Source of the DNA: Albidovulum sp.
GTDB taxonomy: Bacteria; Pseudomonadota; Alphaproteobacteria; Rhodobacterales; Rhodobacteraceae
Assembly (NCBI GenBank): GCA_028823855.1
Contig: JAPPFL010000027.1
Span: 280,749-344,748 of the forward strand
DNA: 64,000 nucleotides
Reading direction: 5' to 3'
In this document: positions 45,024-55,152 of the stretch, in pieces
Position numbering within the stretch: position 1 is the stretch's first letter
Layout: every line of letters begins with the position of its first letter
Notes under the pieces: model-generated
The model's input: only the letters and a program-made list of their open reading frames with translations
Database searches by the model: none
What the model was told of the DNA's origin: nothing
Program-made: the position numbers and the translations under genes

Positions 45024-46676
45024 TCAAGGATCAATCGCCGAAGTGCGACCCGAACCGAGAAAATTCGCTTTCGCGCAATTCGCTAAAATTCCCGAAGGGT
45101 CGCAGCTAGCGCCGCCGTCAGCAGCCCATGCGACAAAATGATCGGGACGCACAAGCACCAAGGCTGCGCCGTATCGCTCCCGAAGCGCCGTGTCGATCAG
45201 TGCTACATGCTTTAGAGGAAGACCAGCGCGTTTCGCCGCGTCCATGAATTGAACGGTCGATCGGCCGCTTGCGGCGAATTCCAGCAACGCAAACTCGTTT
45301 CCGAGAAGGTCGTAAACGTCACCGCCGCCTGAAAGCGGAGCAGGAGCCAGATGATGCCCAGGCCTCGCCGCGAACTTGTGATCGCCCCTTGCGGAGCACT
45401 GCGAGCCGCAGGGCCCGTAAACGATCGACGAGCCCGCATAATTCGGGGCGTAGGCGTAAATCTCATCGTCAGCTCCCGATCCTCTGCGCTTCCATTCGGC
45501 TTCAAAGGCCTGATGGTTTCGCTTCGGGTCGAAACTGCGAAGGAACGCGCGATCTTGTTCAATGTACTTTTCGATAAAGTCGGCAGCCGTTGAGGCGAAA
45601 ACCGGCCGCCGCTCTTCGTCGTATGTCTCGAGCAGCGATTCGTCGCTAAATCCATTCAAGACCGCCGCGAGTTTCCACCCGAGATTCCGAGCGTCTTCAA
45701 ATCCCGTATTGATCCCGTAGGCTCCGTACGGAGGATGGCTGTGCGCGGAATCACCGGCGACAAATACTTTCCCGGATCGATAGGAGTCGGCCATCGCAAC
45801 GCGAAGATGCCAAAATCCGATATGTTTCAACTCGAACTTGAATTCCGCGCCCACGGCATTGTGCAAGAACGAAGAAATATCAAAATTGTCCGCCGTCGTT
45901 CCCGCCGGTACCGGCGCATGGAAAAACCATTCGGCGTACGCATCCACCTTGCCAAAAAACTTCCAGTAACCGTCCAGCTCGGGATGCAGGACATTGAAAA
46001 AGCTTTTGCCGGGGTGCTTATTTAGCAACTTGTGGAGACTCTCGGAGCGGAAAACGAGCAGGCACATGAGCCGTTCGTGATCGGAAATTGTTTCGGAAAT
46101 TCCGGCTGACCGCCTTGTTACCGAGTGGCTCCCGTCGCAACCGACCGCATACTTCGCCTTAACCCTAGACCGGCGCGCTCCCCTGCAAATCTCGACTTCT
46201 ACGCTCTCGACGTCCTGTCGAAGAGATACGGCCTTGCATTCCGTAAGGAATTTGACGTGTTCCAATTCTCTCGCCCTCGCGCGAAGTGCGTTTTCGGTTT
46301 GGTATTGCGGCAGCCGTTCGTTGTCGGCGGCGTAATATTGCTTAACGACCGCGCGCTTGAACCAGTCGTAATGGTAATCGCTCAAAAGCGACCCGTAGCA
46401 GGTTACACCGCCGATTCCCGCCGTAGGAACAATTGTGCGAGATGCTCTGACTGCCGCTTCAATTCCCCAGCAGCGGAAGTGCTCCATCGTGCGCTGGGTA
46501 AGATTTTGCCCCTTCGGTATCGGGGAGGGTTCCAGCGACTGCTCGGAGACAATCGACCTTACGCCTCGCTGCCCGAGCTCGACCGCCAATCCGAGTCCGA
46601 CAGGCCCGCCGCCAATAACCGCGACGTCGCATTCTTCAATTTCGACCTCGCCCGAGCCCGTGCAATGCGCTCGCAT
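45024..46676 (-). CDS. FAD-dependent monooxygenase (class A, phenol hydroxylase/TfdB-like)
   Basis: This flavoprotein hydroxylase (550 aa) uses NAD(P)H and oxygen, probably on an aromatic ring. FAD binding: VAVIGGGPVGLGLAVELGQRG in part (GGGPVGLGLA) near residue 20, a DG motif YAVGCDGSHSVTRRSA, and VFVAGDSAHSHPPYGAYGIN with the second FAD site, then TGFEDARNLGWKLAAVL. A thioredoxin-fold-like C-terminal domain follows, as in phenol hydroxylase relatives. The neighbours give no catabolic operon: it is alone, convergent with plsY. Possible link to the Rieske/FAH genes at 61-63 kb is inference only. Confidence 0.9.
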   Translation of the reverse strand: MRAHCTGSGEVEIEECDVAVIGGGPVGLGLAVELGQRGVRSIVSEQSLEPSPIPKGQNLTQRTMEHFRCWGIEAAVRASRTIVPTAGIGGVTCYGSLLSDYHYDWFKRAVVKQYYAADNERLPQYQTENALRARARELEHVKFLTECKAVSLRQDVESVEVEICRGARRSRVKAKYAVGCDGSHSVTRRSAGISETISDHERLMCLLVFRSESLHKLLNKHPGKSFFNVLHPELDGYWKFFGKVDAYAEWFFHAPVPAGTTADNFDISSFLHNAVGAEFKFELKHIGFWHLRVAMADSYRSGKVFVAGDSAHSHPPYGAYGINTGFEDARNLGWKLAAVLNGFSDESLLETYDEERRPVFASTAADFIEKYIEQDRAFLRSFDPKRNHQAFEAEWKRRGSGADDEIYAYAPNYAGSSIVYGPCGSQCSARGDHKFAARPGHHLAPAPLSGGGDVYDLLGNEFALLEFAASGRSTVQFMDAAKRAGLPLKHVALIDTALRERYGAALVLVRPDHFVAWAADGGASCDPSGILANCAKANFLGSGRTSAIDP

Positions 46677-47295
46677 TCAATAGCCTCCTACGGATTTCTC
46701 GCCTTAATCCAGGTGCGAATAATTTCGCTTGTTCGACTACAAATCAAGTAAGGGCGCAAGTATCGTAGTCCGGGCACGCTCGGAATCGCTCAAATGCTCA
46801 TTCGTGTACAAGGCGTTCCGAAGGGCGCTGATCCTATTGGATTAATCCGATCCTAGCGCAGCAACGAGAATCCTGGTAAAGGAAAAACAGGTATCGAGAA
46901 TTTCGCAACTGCTTTTATGCTCGCCTCCGCGAGATCAACTGGTCGAGATTTCGGTTGCGTTCGGGACGAATTTTCGGGCCGACATATTCCATTCGCCATG
47001 GCGCTCGGTTCAAAAGGACGAGATCAATCGACCTAAAAAATATATCGCTGCCGGCGAACGCCTTTTCGGAAATCGAGCACGTCCTGCATTTTCGTTCTTT
47101 GGTTCCGGAGAAAGTGAAAGATTCGACAATCTTGCAGCCGTAAATTTCGCACCGCGAATAGTCCGCGCGCCGAAGATCATATAAAGAATAGCGAAAGTTT
47201 TACGGGCGGCATCCTCTAGCAGCGAAAAACTACTTGCAATAAGTCAGCGCCCGACATTGATTGCCGTATCGCCAAGTTATCCAAGGATTTTCTCG
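46677..47295. other. Gene-free stretch between the monooxygenase and TPR genes
   Basis: No gene is recognised. GGATTAATCC at 46839-46848 is a perfect 10-bp palindrome inside a wider imperfect dyad (about 46826-46859), about 160 nt upstream of the monooxygenase start. It could be a regulator site. AAGGA at about 47281-47285 is the likely ribosome binding site of the TPR gene. Confidence 0.35.
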
Positions 47296-49011
47296 ATGCG
47301 GGAAGAAAAGGAATGTTCGAGCAACTCGGGGGACTACCCGTTTCTCCTCAACGACTGGCGGCGCCCGATCACTACGTCTAGCGAGCGCGCGCAGATTTGG
47401 TTCGACAGGGGCCTGAACTGGATCTACGGATTCAATCACGAAGAGGCTATCAACTGCTTTGAGAAATCGCTTGAATTCGATCCTCGATGCGCGATGGCGT
47501 GGTGGGGCATTTCCTATGCCGCCGGACCATTCTACAACCGACCCTGGGATAGGCAATCCAAGGAAGAAATCTCGAATGCGCTTCCGAAATGCTACGATGC
47601 TGCGATGCGCGCGAACTCGCTTGCGGAAGGATGCACGCGTGCCGAGCGCGACCTAATTCGCGCGATTCTAAAGCGCTACCCGTCCCCCAGCCCTCAGCCA
47701 GTCGATACCTTAAACGCTTGGCACGGCGATTTCGCCGAATCGATGAGGCGGGTATACGCAAATAATCCGCACGATTTAGACATAGCGTCGCTCTGCGTCG
47801 AGGCATCAATCACGAGAACTCCTCGACAAATGTGGGACATTCGAACCGGTGAACCGATGCCGGGCGCCGATATTTGCGACGATGTGGGTATATTGAACGA
47901 TGCCATCCGGAGGAATGCCTCGGATGGAGGCCCTCAACATCCGGCGCTGCTGCATTTGCTAATACATGCAATTGAAATGTCGAACGCGCCGGAAAGTGCG
48001 ATGTACGCCGCCGATAAACTTCGCGACTTAGCACGCGACGAGGGTCATCTGCACCATATGGCCACGCACATCTATACTCTCTGCGGCGACTATTCCCAAT
48101 CGGTCGCCATAAGCTTTCGCGCTATTCGATCCAACGAAAAGTATGAATTCCATGAAGGTGACAACAACTTCTACACGACGTCGCGCTGCCACGACCTTCA
48201 CCAGCTGATGCATGCCTCGATGTTTCTCGGGCACTTTCGCCACGCAATGTTCGCCGCGAACAGAATTATCGCAATTGCCAAACCCGAATTGATAGGAAGC
48301 AGCGCCCCTTTCATCGCTTCAATTCTTGACGGATATTCGGCCATGCGCACGCATGTCTTGGTCCGGTTCGGGAAATGGCGCGAATTGATCAACGTTTCGG
48401 AGCCTGATCATTCTTCATTGATGCCGGTTCGTTCGGCGATGCGCTTATACGGCGCCGGAATCGCGCACGCCGCGCGCGGTGAAATCGAAGAGGCTGAAAT
48501 TGCTCGCAAAGGATTCATGGACGCGTGCAGCCGAATTTCGAGCGATTCAGTTTTATTGAACAACCGAACCCAGGATGTTCTCAATGTCGGCGAAGCGATG
48601 CTTGAAGGCGAAATCGCATACCGAAAGAAAAATTGGAGATCCGCGTTTTCCGCGCTTCGACGCGCAGTTGAACTAGACGACAATTTGAATTTCACCGAGC
48701 CGTGGGCGTGGATGCATCCGCCGCGACACGCGCTCGGCGCACTATTGGCTGAGCAGGAAAGATACGGGGAAGCGGAAATCGTATATAGACAGGACCTTGG
48801 CTACGACAGCGAGGTGCCCCGATGCCGCCATCACCCGGACAATGTATGGGCGCTGCACGGGCTTTTGGAATGCGTACGGCAACGCAAGCATTCGGAAATC
48901 GAAATTGGTTTTGTCAAACAGAGACTCGATCTGGCTCTTTCTCGAACGGACGGGCCTATATACTCGTCCTGCGCTTGCCGTAAATCCCGAGTCTCGGATC
49001 CGAATCGGTGA
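47296..49011 (+). CDS. Tetratricopeptide-repeat protein of unknown function
   Basis: This 571-residue cytoplasmic-looking protein has no signal peptide or membrane segment. The N-terminal part shows SERAQIWFDRGLNWIYGFNH then EEAINCFEKSLEFDPRCAMA, a clear TPR, followed by WWGISYAAGPFYN. Further helical repeats run to the end (YRKKNWRSAFSALRRAVELD; AEQERYGEAEIVYRQDL). Similar proteins with the DPxCAMAWWGIAYA signature exist widely but have no defined role. ATG at 47296 is chosen for AAGGA about 10 nt upstream; a TTG-type start at 47257 is less likely. It is isolated. Confidence 0.82.
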   Translation: MREEKECSSNSGDYPFLLNDWRRPITTSSERAQIWFDRGLNWIYGFNHEEAINCFEKSLEFDPRCAMAWWGISYAAGPFYNRPWDRQSKEEISNALPKCYDAAMRANSLAEGCTRAERDLIRAILKRYPSPSPQPVDTLNAWHGDFAESMRRVYANNPHDLDIASLCVEASITRTPRQMWDIRTGEPMPGADICDDVGILNDAIRRNASDGGPQHPALLHLLIHAIEMSNAPESAMYAADKLRDLARDEGHLHHMATHIYTLCGDYSQSVAISFRAIRSNEKYEFHEGDNNFYTTSRCHDLHQLMHASMFLGHFRHAMFAANRIIAIAKPELIGSSAPFIASILDGYSAMRTHVLVRFGKWRELINVSEPDHSSLMPVRSAMRLYGAGIAHAARGEIEEAEIARKGFMDACSRISSDSVLLNNRTQDVLNVGEAMLEGEIAYRKKNWRSAFSALRRAVELDDNLNFTEPWAWMHPPRHALGALLAEQERYGEAEIVYRQDLGYDSEVPRCRHHPDNVWALHGLLECVRQRKHSEIEIGFVKQRLDLALSRTDGPIYSSCACRKSRVSDPNR

Positions 49012-49788
49012 ATGCCTCAATTCATCGCATTGGTCAAATTTGACTTGAAGCGGGTGCGGCATTTTAAACGCATAACAATCGGGCTCGACATATCCTCTTA
49101 AAATCCATCCTCCAGGAACAAATCTGGCATAAAATATGCGGATTCAAGCAAACCGGCTCTCCCGATCGATTCTTCCTAGAAATTGGCGGTTCAAACTCGG
49201 CTTCCGTTCGACTCACCGCAAATCATTCCAACCCGTAGGATTTTGGACCTTATCGGGATAATTCCGACGGATTTTGGCAGCGCTTTCGATTTTCCAGCAT
49301 TCTACGACGTCGACACTCAACTATTTCTCAATTTTGCGCCGCTCCGACCTATTGCCCTCCATAAAGGCGATACTGCTGAAGTCCGTTTATAAGGCCTGCT
49401 TCATCGCTCCGTTTCGCGCGACCCGCGTACGGACACTGCTAAGTCGGCAGCGGACCAGCTAGCATCTTGCTCGACTTAGACGACGGATTCAAAGCAAGTG
49501 ACACCAGCACCAAAGCCGCGCACGCTGGAAAACGAAAGAAATTTTCGACTCGCGCCGCATTCGAATCGACTCCCGCGTGCGGAACGACGAACCGCGCTTG
49601 CCGGAGATAGCCAGAGACCTGAATAGCAAGGCCCTATTCGGCGGGTCGGGTTCTAATTCCCTAGACACCGAACTAGCGACTAGTGTGCGCAAGGCGTCAT
49701 TTCTAGCGATACCGGACCAAATTTTTCGTTCAGCTGGTTGCCAATCGAAGTTCGGAATCCGTCAGCGCATATCGCGCAAAATCAATTG
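49012..49788. other. Gene-free stretch after the TPR gene
   Basis: This is nearly 800 bases between the convergent TPR and gshA genes. Small frames exist on both strands, but none shows a motif, and no tRNA, terminator or repeat was recognised. A promoter is not expected here, so this is probably leftover of lost genes. Confidence 0.4.
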
Positions 49789-51159
49789 TCAATAGCTATA
49801 TTCGTCGTAAATCTTTGCCAAATCACCTTTCCACTCGCCTCGAAATTTTCGAAGCAGATCGTCCGAGGCCGTGACGCCCGTTTCGACGATTTCCTGCATC
49901 GGATCGAGGAAATGGGTCTCATCCGGAATCAATCCGTTTGCGCCTTCCATTCCGCGCCCTTTGAGGCCCGCCACGGCCAGGCCAAGCGAATTCACTGCCA
50001 AGTCTCGTATGCAGATTTTTCCACTTGCGCCATCCAGGCCATCTTTTGCCGCCGCCATTCTGAGACCCTCGCGAGATTCCGCGTCCAAACCCTTGACCAG
50101 GTCCCAAGCCGCGTCCAGCGAGTTTTCGTCGTAAAGCAACCCGACCCAGAATGCGGGGAGAGCGCAGAGCCGACGCCATGGACCGCCGTCGGCGCCGCGC
50201 ATCTCGATGAAGGTCTTGATACGGGCTTCCGGAAATATCGTCGTCAAGTGGTCGGCCCAATCCGACAGCAGAGGCGTTTCTCCAGGGAGTGCAGGAAGCC
50301 GGCCGTCCAGAAAATCCTTAAATGACTGGCCCAACGCATCGATATAGCGACCATCGCGGTAAACGAAATACATCGGAACATCTAGCGCGTAATCGACCCA
50401 TGCCTCGAATCCGAATCCCTCGTTGAACACGAATGGCAGCATTCCCGTCCTGTCGGGATCGAGGTCCTGCCAAATTCGACTGCGCCAGCTTTTGAAGCCG
50501 ACCGGCCTTCCGTCAAAAAACGGAGAGTTCGCGAACAAGGCCGTAGCAACGGGTTGCAGCGCGATACCAACCCTGAGCTTCTTGACCATGTCCAACTCGG
50601 ATTCATAGTCGAGATTGACTTGAACAGCGCATGTTCGGTACATCATCTGGGTGCCGAGACGGCCGACCTTGCCCATGTAGCGAGTCATAAGCTTGTACCG
50701 GCCTTTAGGCATCATCGGCATCTGATCGTGCGCCCAGTCCGGCGACGCTCCGAGACCAATGAACTTTGCCCCAATGCGAGAAGCTATGGTTTGAACTTCA
50801 ACGAGATGTTGATTGACTTCGTCGCACGTCTCGTGGAGCGACCGAAGCGGAGCCCCGGAGAGCTCGAGTTGCCCCCCTGGTTCAAGCGAAACGTTTGCGG
50901 ATCCCTTTGAAAGCCCAATCAGGTTTCCGCTTTCGAAAACCGGCGTCCAGCCAAATTCATCCCGAAGCCCTTCCAGCATGGATCGAATAGAGCATGGACC
51001 TCCGTACGGCAGCGGCTTTAGCGTATTGCTCGCAAAGCCGAACTTCTCGTGCTCGGTTCCGATTTTCCAATCCTTTTTCGGCTTGCACCCGGATTCGAGA
51101 AATTCCGCGAGCTGGTCTCTGCATTCAATCGGACCGCCCGTTTGTTGAGGAATTGACAT
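49789..51159 (-). CDS. gshA: Glutamate-cysteine ligase, plant/alphaproteobacterial type
   Basis: This enzyme (456 aa) catalyses the first step of glutathione synthesis. The family shows KIGTEHEKFGF, IGLSKGSANVSLEPGGQLELSGAPL in parts (SLEPGGQLELSGAP is the hallmark), FIGLGASPDWAHDQMPMMPKGRY region, CAVQVNLDY, and EMRGADGGPWRRLCALPAFWVGL in parts. Two conserved cysteine positions of this class are consistent. ATG at 51159 has GGAG about 9 nt upstream; an earlier TTG would add 5 residues. The gene is directed away from rsmE, which precedes it on the same strand, so both may be co-transcribed (rsmE first). Confidence 0.94.
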   Translation of the reverse strand: MSIPQQTGGPIECRDQLAEFLESGCKPKKDWKIGTEHEKFGFASNTLKPLPYGGPCSIRSMLEGLRDEFGWTPVFESGNLIGLSKGSANVSLEPGGQLELSGAPLRSLHETCDEVNQHLVEVQTIASRIGAKFIGLGASPDWAHDQMPMMPKGRYKLMTRYMGKVGRLGTQMMYRTCAVQVNLDYESELDMVKKLRVGIALQPVATALFANSPFFDGRPVGFKSWRSRIWQDLDPDRTGMLPFVFNEGFGFEAWVDYALDVPMYFVYRDGRYIDALGQSFKDFLDGRLPALPGETPLLSDWADHLTTIFPEARIKTFIEMRGADGGPWRRLCALPAFWVGLLYDENSLDAAWDLVKGLDAESREGLRMAAAKDGLDGASGKICIRDLAVNSLGLAVAGLKGRGMEGANGLIPDETHFLDPMQEIVETGVTASDDLLRKFRGEWKGDLAKIYDEYSY

Positions 51160-51325
51160 CGCGAGAAGCTCCAAGAAATTATCGAAAGCGGTGTGGCGCG
51201 GCCATGCCGTCGAGACGCGCAGCCGCCGTCCGATGTGCTTAAACCGAGCTAGCTAAAGGGTAAAGCATCAATCGCCGTGGATTGAATTCCAAAAAACAGA
51301 TTGATGGAATCAGGAGATGTTCGAT

Positions 51326-52072
51326 TCACCAGTCGCCATAGAATCTTTGCCAAAGCGCGATAGCAACGACCGTCGCCGTCTCCGCCCTTAAAATTCTCGG
51401 CCCGAGCGAGACGGGAATCGAACCGGGGAATTCCCTAAGAATTCTGCGTTCGTAATCAGAGAATCCGCCCTCTGGTCCGACCAGAATGCAACATCGCTCG
51501 GCTTCGCAATCGCTCGGAAATCCCGCATCGCTCCCGGACATGGATTCATCGCAGAAAACGAGCTTTCGATCGCCAAGCTCGCCGACCAGGAAATCTTCCA
51601 GTGTCGCGAGGTCTTGAACCGACGGCACGTGCAAGCCGCCGCACTGCTCCACCGCCTCGACCGCCCTCTGACGCAGGCGTTTTCTTGAAATCCTGCGCGC
51701 GTTCGAATGAGCGCAAAGAACGGGAACTATCCTGTCTACTCCCAGTTCCGCGGCCTTTTCAACAACGAAATCTGTGCGCGTTTTCCGCAGAGGCGCAAAT
51801 GCCAGCCAAAGGTCGGGCGGATACGACTGATCTCGTAAATTTTCGATGCAAGCCAAGACTGCGCGGCGTTTGCCGAGATCACTAATTTCGGCTGACCACT
51901 CGCCGTCGCGCCCGTTGAACAAATGAACTACGCTTCCTCTTGCAAGGCGCATGACTGAAAAAAGATAATTCGCGGAATCCGCTCCGACTTCGACAAGCTT
52001 GCCTTCGCGCAAGCCGCATTCGACGAACAGCCTAATTCTACGCGAACCTTTATCTATGTCGTTCAATTGCAA
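51326..52072 (-). CDS. rsmE: 16S rRNA (uracil-1498-N3)-methyltransferase RsmE
   Basis: This SPOUT-fold methyltransferase (248 aa) modifies U1498 of 16S rRNA. Seen: IRLFVECGLREG at the start, HLFNGRDGEWSAEI, KTRTDFVVEKAAELGVDRIVPV in parts, CCILVGPEGGFSDYERRIL (SAM loop) and the knot LGPRILRAETATVVAIALWQ. No ATG is available; TTG at 52072 is the likely start. It is followed on the same strand by gshA and divergent from ubiA, an arrangement common in Alphaproteobacteria. Confidence 0.93.
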   Translation of the reverse strand: MQLNDIDKGSRRIRLFVECGLREGKLVEVGADSANYLFSVMRLARGSVVHLFNGRDGEWSAEISDLGKRRAVLACIENLRDQSYPPDLWLAFAPLRKTRTDFVVEKAAELGVDRIVPVLCAHSNARRISRKRLRQRAVEAVEQCGGLHVPSVQDLATLEDFLVGELGDRKLVFCDESMSGSDAGFPSDCEAERCCILVGPEGGFSDYERRILREFPGSIPVSLGPRILRAETATVVAIALWQRFYGDW

Positions 52073-52332
52073 CTGCTATCCATTGGCCTTGCATGGCTTG
52101 AAGCCGGTGCGATTCCGCTAGCGCCATCAGTATTGCTCTTTGCGCCGTACAGTGGCAAATTCAAAATCTGGCAACTAGAGTACGGCGCTCAATCCGCCAG
52201 CTGACCGGCTCGCCGCGAATTTAGAGCGCGGCCGCACATCATAAGCCACAGGAATTGTCGAATCTAGCTGTCGTTGTTTGGAATCTTTACGAACGAGCAC
52301 TCACGCCGCGATGAATTCCGGATGTTGATCGA

Positions 52333-53298
52333 TTGACAAACCGCGATTCTTCACAAAAAGGACGCGTCGCCGATTCCGTCGAACGCAACTGGGTCGACGA
52401 ATGGGCGCCTGCGGCTATCCGGCCGCTTCTTCGATTATCGCGCGCGGACAGGCCTATCGGGACGTGGCTGCTACTCCTTCCTTGCTGGTGGGGACTATCG
52501 CTTGCCGGATTGGCGGACACGGGCGGATTTCGCCCGGAAGACATATGGATAGCGTTCGGATGCGCTTTGGGAGCATTTCTGATGCGAGGCGCGGGATGCA
52601 CGTGGAATGATCTGTCGGACAGGGATATCGATGCCATGGTTGAGAGAACGAAATCTCGACCATTGCCGTCCGGTCAGATCAGCGCCAGCGCGGCCTATGT
52701 ATGGATGGCGGCGCAAATGCTCGCCGCGTTCCTCATACTCGTTTCATTTAACGAAACCGCGATCTATCTGGGTATCGTATCGCTTGTTCCGGTTGCCGTT
52801 TATCCATTTGCCAAGAGATTTACTTGGTGGCCGCAGATTTTTCTTGGAATAGCGTTTAACTGGGGCGCACTGCTCGCCTGGGCCGCGCATAGCGGTTCGC
52901 TCGGTTTGCCCGCCATTTTGCTTTACCTGTCGGGAATCGCTTGGACGCTCTACTACGACACGATCTACGCCCACCAAGACAAGGAAGACGACGCCATGAT
53001 TGGCGTTAAGTCCACGGCGCTGCTTTTCGGCGACGATTCTCGAAAATGGCTGTTCGCGTTTATTGGGGCGAGTTGCGCGCTAATGGCCGGCGCCTTTCTG
53101 GCGGCTATCGGATCCGGCGCTTCGCTGACCGCATGGTTTTCCGGAATCGCCGGTATTTCGCTATACGGCGCATTTATGGTCAGGCAAATCGGCGATATTG
53201 ATCTCGATTCGAGCCAATCGTGCCTCAAGCATTTCAGGGACAACAGAAATGTCGGACTACTTCCGCCGATCGGATTCCTAGTTGCTTCGACCGTCTAG
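52333..53298 (+). CDS. ubiA: 4-hydroxybenzoate polyprenyltransferase UbiA
   Basis: This membrane prenyltransferase (321 aa) attaches the isoprenoid tail to 4-hydroxybenzoate in ubiquinone synthesis. The first Asp motif is CTWNDLSDRDIDAMVERTKSRP in parts (NDLSDRDID), the second is DTIYAHQDKEDD. The substrate-entry region is LSRADRPIGTWLLLLPCWWG. Eight to nine membrane helices fit. The start is a TTG at 52333; about 20 residues precede the conserved core. It works with coq9 at 17 kb. Confidence 0.94.
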   Translation: MTNRDSSQKGRVADSVERNWVDEWAPAAIRPLLRLSRADRPIGTWLLLLPCWWGLSLAGLADTGGFRPEDIWIAFGCALGAFLMRGAGCTWNDLSDRDIDAMVERTKSRPLPSGQISASAAYVWMAAQMLAAFLILVSFNETAIYLGIVSLVPVAVYPFAKRFTWWPQIFLGIAFNWGALLAWAAHSGSLGLPAILLYLSGIAWTLYYDTIYAHQDKEDDAMIGVKSTALLFGDDSRKWLFAFIGASCALMAGAFLAAIGSGASLTAWFSGIAGISLYGAFMVRQIGDIDLDSSQSCLKHFRDNRNVGLLPPIGFLVASTV

Positions 53299-53466
53299 CA
53301 TGCCCCCCGAAGGAAACGCCGGAATTAGAATCGTCGCCAGGCTGTCTTCCGCGTAGGCTCTGAGAGGCTCGGTCAGGCAACAATTCAAGTATTTCGAAAT
53401 CGAAAGCCACGGCGCGGTGCCGCCGAAATTTGCATCGGCGGCGAAATGTAGCTCTCGACCGCCCGG

Positions 53467-54831
53467 CTACAGCTCGCTTTCCAACTTTTCCAATGTCCGC
53501 CTATAGTTCGACACGATACCGTCGCGTCCAATATGGCGGCCATTTCGAACCATATGTCGGCCAGCGGACCACACGTCGCCAATTCTGCGGTCGCCGCCGG
53601 AAAAAACGAAAGCATCCAATATCTCATCGGCGGCTCGACCAGCTAGTTCGACTCCTTCGGCGCAAAGCGAAAAAAGGTCGGCCCAAGCACCTTGCGCAAT
53701 CCTGCCGGAATTGCGGCCGGCGGCCAGAGCGCCGCCGGATAGCGCGGCTGCAAACAGGCAGCGGCCAACAGATTTGCCCTCTTCGGCGATCAACAGCCTG
53801 GAACGGTCGCGCAGCCTCTGTGAGTACTCAAGCATTCGCATTTCTTCCGCAAGTGAGATTCGAACGTTTGAATCCGTGCCCAATCCGAACGATCCCGCAT
53901 ATGCGAAATAATTGGCGCCGTCGAAAATCCCGTCGCCGAGATTCGCTTCGGTAACCGGGCAAAGCCCGGCGACAGCCCCCGATTCAGCGAGCGCCTTCGT
54001 TTCGCACGGCTCCATTTGAGTACAGTGAATCAAGCACCATCTCTTATCAATGTCCGCATTCGCCAAAATCCATTCGACCGGTCGTGCGCCGTAGGCCCTG
54101 GCGACTTCCTCGACTTCCGCTTGTTGCTCCGCGGCATGAATGTGAATAGGACCGTCGGCAACCTCCCTTGCTACATACTCTATGCTGCCCGGCTCGACCG
54201 CTCGTAGCGAATGAAAAGCTATTCCTGTACCGGAGTCGGCCGATACCTTCGCGACCGATGCTTCAGCCTTCTCGCGCAGCCGCAAAAATCGTTCGCGATC
54301 GTTGCCGAAACGAGCCTGAGCATAGTCGAGCGGTCGACGGTCGCAGCCGCCATACTGATAGAGAGCCGGCAAGAGCGTTAATCCTATGCCGGTTCGGATT
54401 GCGGCGGCGGCTATTCGATTGGACATTTCGGCAAGGTCGGTAAATTCGGCTCCGCCGGGAGCGTGGTGCAGATAGTGGAATTCCACGCAGCAACAGAATC
54501 CCGCTTCCAGCATCTCCATCTGCGCAAGGCCGGCAATCGCTTCTACCTGTTCGGGCGACAACAGGGACAGGAACCGGTACATCAGATCGCGCCAGCTCCA
54601 AAAATCGTCCTCGCCGGATGCGCCCCGTTTTTCAGTCAATCCCGCCATGGCGCGCTGGAATGCGTGGCTGTGCAGATTTGACGGCGATGGAAGAAGAATC
54701 TCAACTTCGTGGCCGCAGGGCGCTGCGCCCACGTCGACAGTCTTGATCCGTCCTTGGCGATCGACTTCGACTCTGACATTCTTTGCCCAGCCATTCTCCA
54801 AGAGAGCTTGACGCGCCCAGATCACTATCAT
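53467..54831 (-). CDS. hutF: Formimidoylglutamate deiminase HutF
   Basis: This amidohydrolase (454 aa) converts N-formimidoyl-glutamate to N-formylglutamate and ammonia. Metal binding begins at PSPSNLHSHAFQRAMAGLTE (HxH). Further ligands: FHYLHHAPGG, HIHAAEQQAEVEEV, LIHCTQMEP and LGTDSNVRISLAEEMRMLEY (Asp). ATG at 54831 is preceded by GAGGAGA at about 4-10 nt; a longer frame to 54882 has no such site. It points away from hutI-hutH-hutU, sharing a 320-bp intergenic region with them. HutF plus HutU defines the deiminase branch, which still needs HutG to make glutamate. Confidence 0.93.
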   Translation of the reverse strand: MIVIWARQALLENGWAKNVRVEVDRQGRIKTVDVGAAPCGHEVEILLPSPSNLHSHAFQRAMAGLTEKRGASGEDDFWSWRDLMYRFLSLLSPEQVEAIAGLAQMEMLEAGFCCCVEFHYLHHAPGGAEFTDLAEMSNRIAAAAIRTGIGLTLLPALYQYGGCDRRPLDYAQARFGNDRERFLRLREKAEASVAKVSADSGTGIAFHSLRAVEPGSIEYVAREVADGPIHIHAAEQQAEVEEVARAYGARPVEWILANADIDKRWCLIHCTQMEPCETKALAESGAVAGLCPVTEANLGDGIFDGANYFAYAGSFGLGTDSNVRISLAEEMRMLEYSQRLRDRSRLLIAEEGKSVGRCLFAAALSGGALAAGRNSGRIAQGAWADLFSLCAEGVELAGRAADEILDAFVFSGGDRRIGDVWSAGRHMVRNGRHIGRDGIVSNYRRTLEKLESEL

Positions 54832-55152
54832 GTTCTCCTCGCGAATTCGGAACCGACTTTGAACACCGGCAATTGGTGTCACCGCCGCCGTTTCCAGAGC
54901 AATCGACTAGCCATGTTACCAAATGCTGCGCGATTCGCATGGCGGACATGATTGATCGGCCGTCATATCGCTACCCTAGTGCAGCATACGGCAGAGAAAA
55001 TTCAATTTCGTCTTGGCGTATCGCTAGATCTAGTTTTACGTTTTACCCGTTCCAATCAGGGCACTTTCAGAACGATATCCGCAAATCGAAATTCGCGTTT
55101 TCCGGCCATACATTCTAGAGTCGTCGAATAGATTGAGAAAGGGACAACCGCT
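54832..55152. promoter_or_regulatory. Divergent hut control region
   Basis: This 320-bp region lies between hutF and hutI and must hold both promoters. No palindrome resembling the usual HutC operator was recognised, and no regulator gene adjoins. GAGAAAGGGA about 10 nt before the ATG at 55153 is the hutI ribosome binding site. Confidence 0.5.

Noticed and set aside
49012-49788. Possible tRNA T-loop (GGTTCAAACT near 49190)
   Set aside because: No cloverleaf or acceptor stem could be formed around it.
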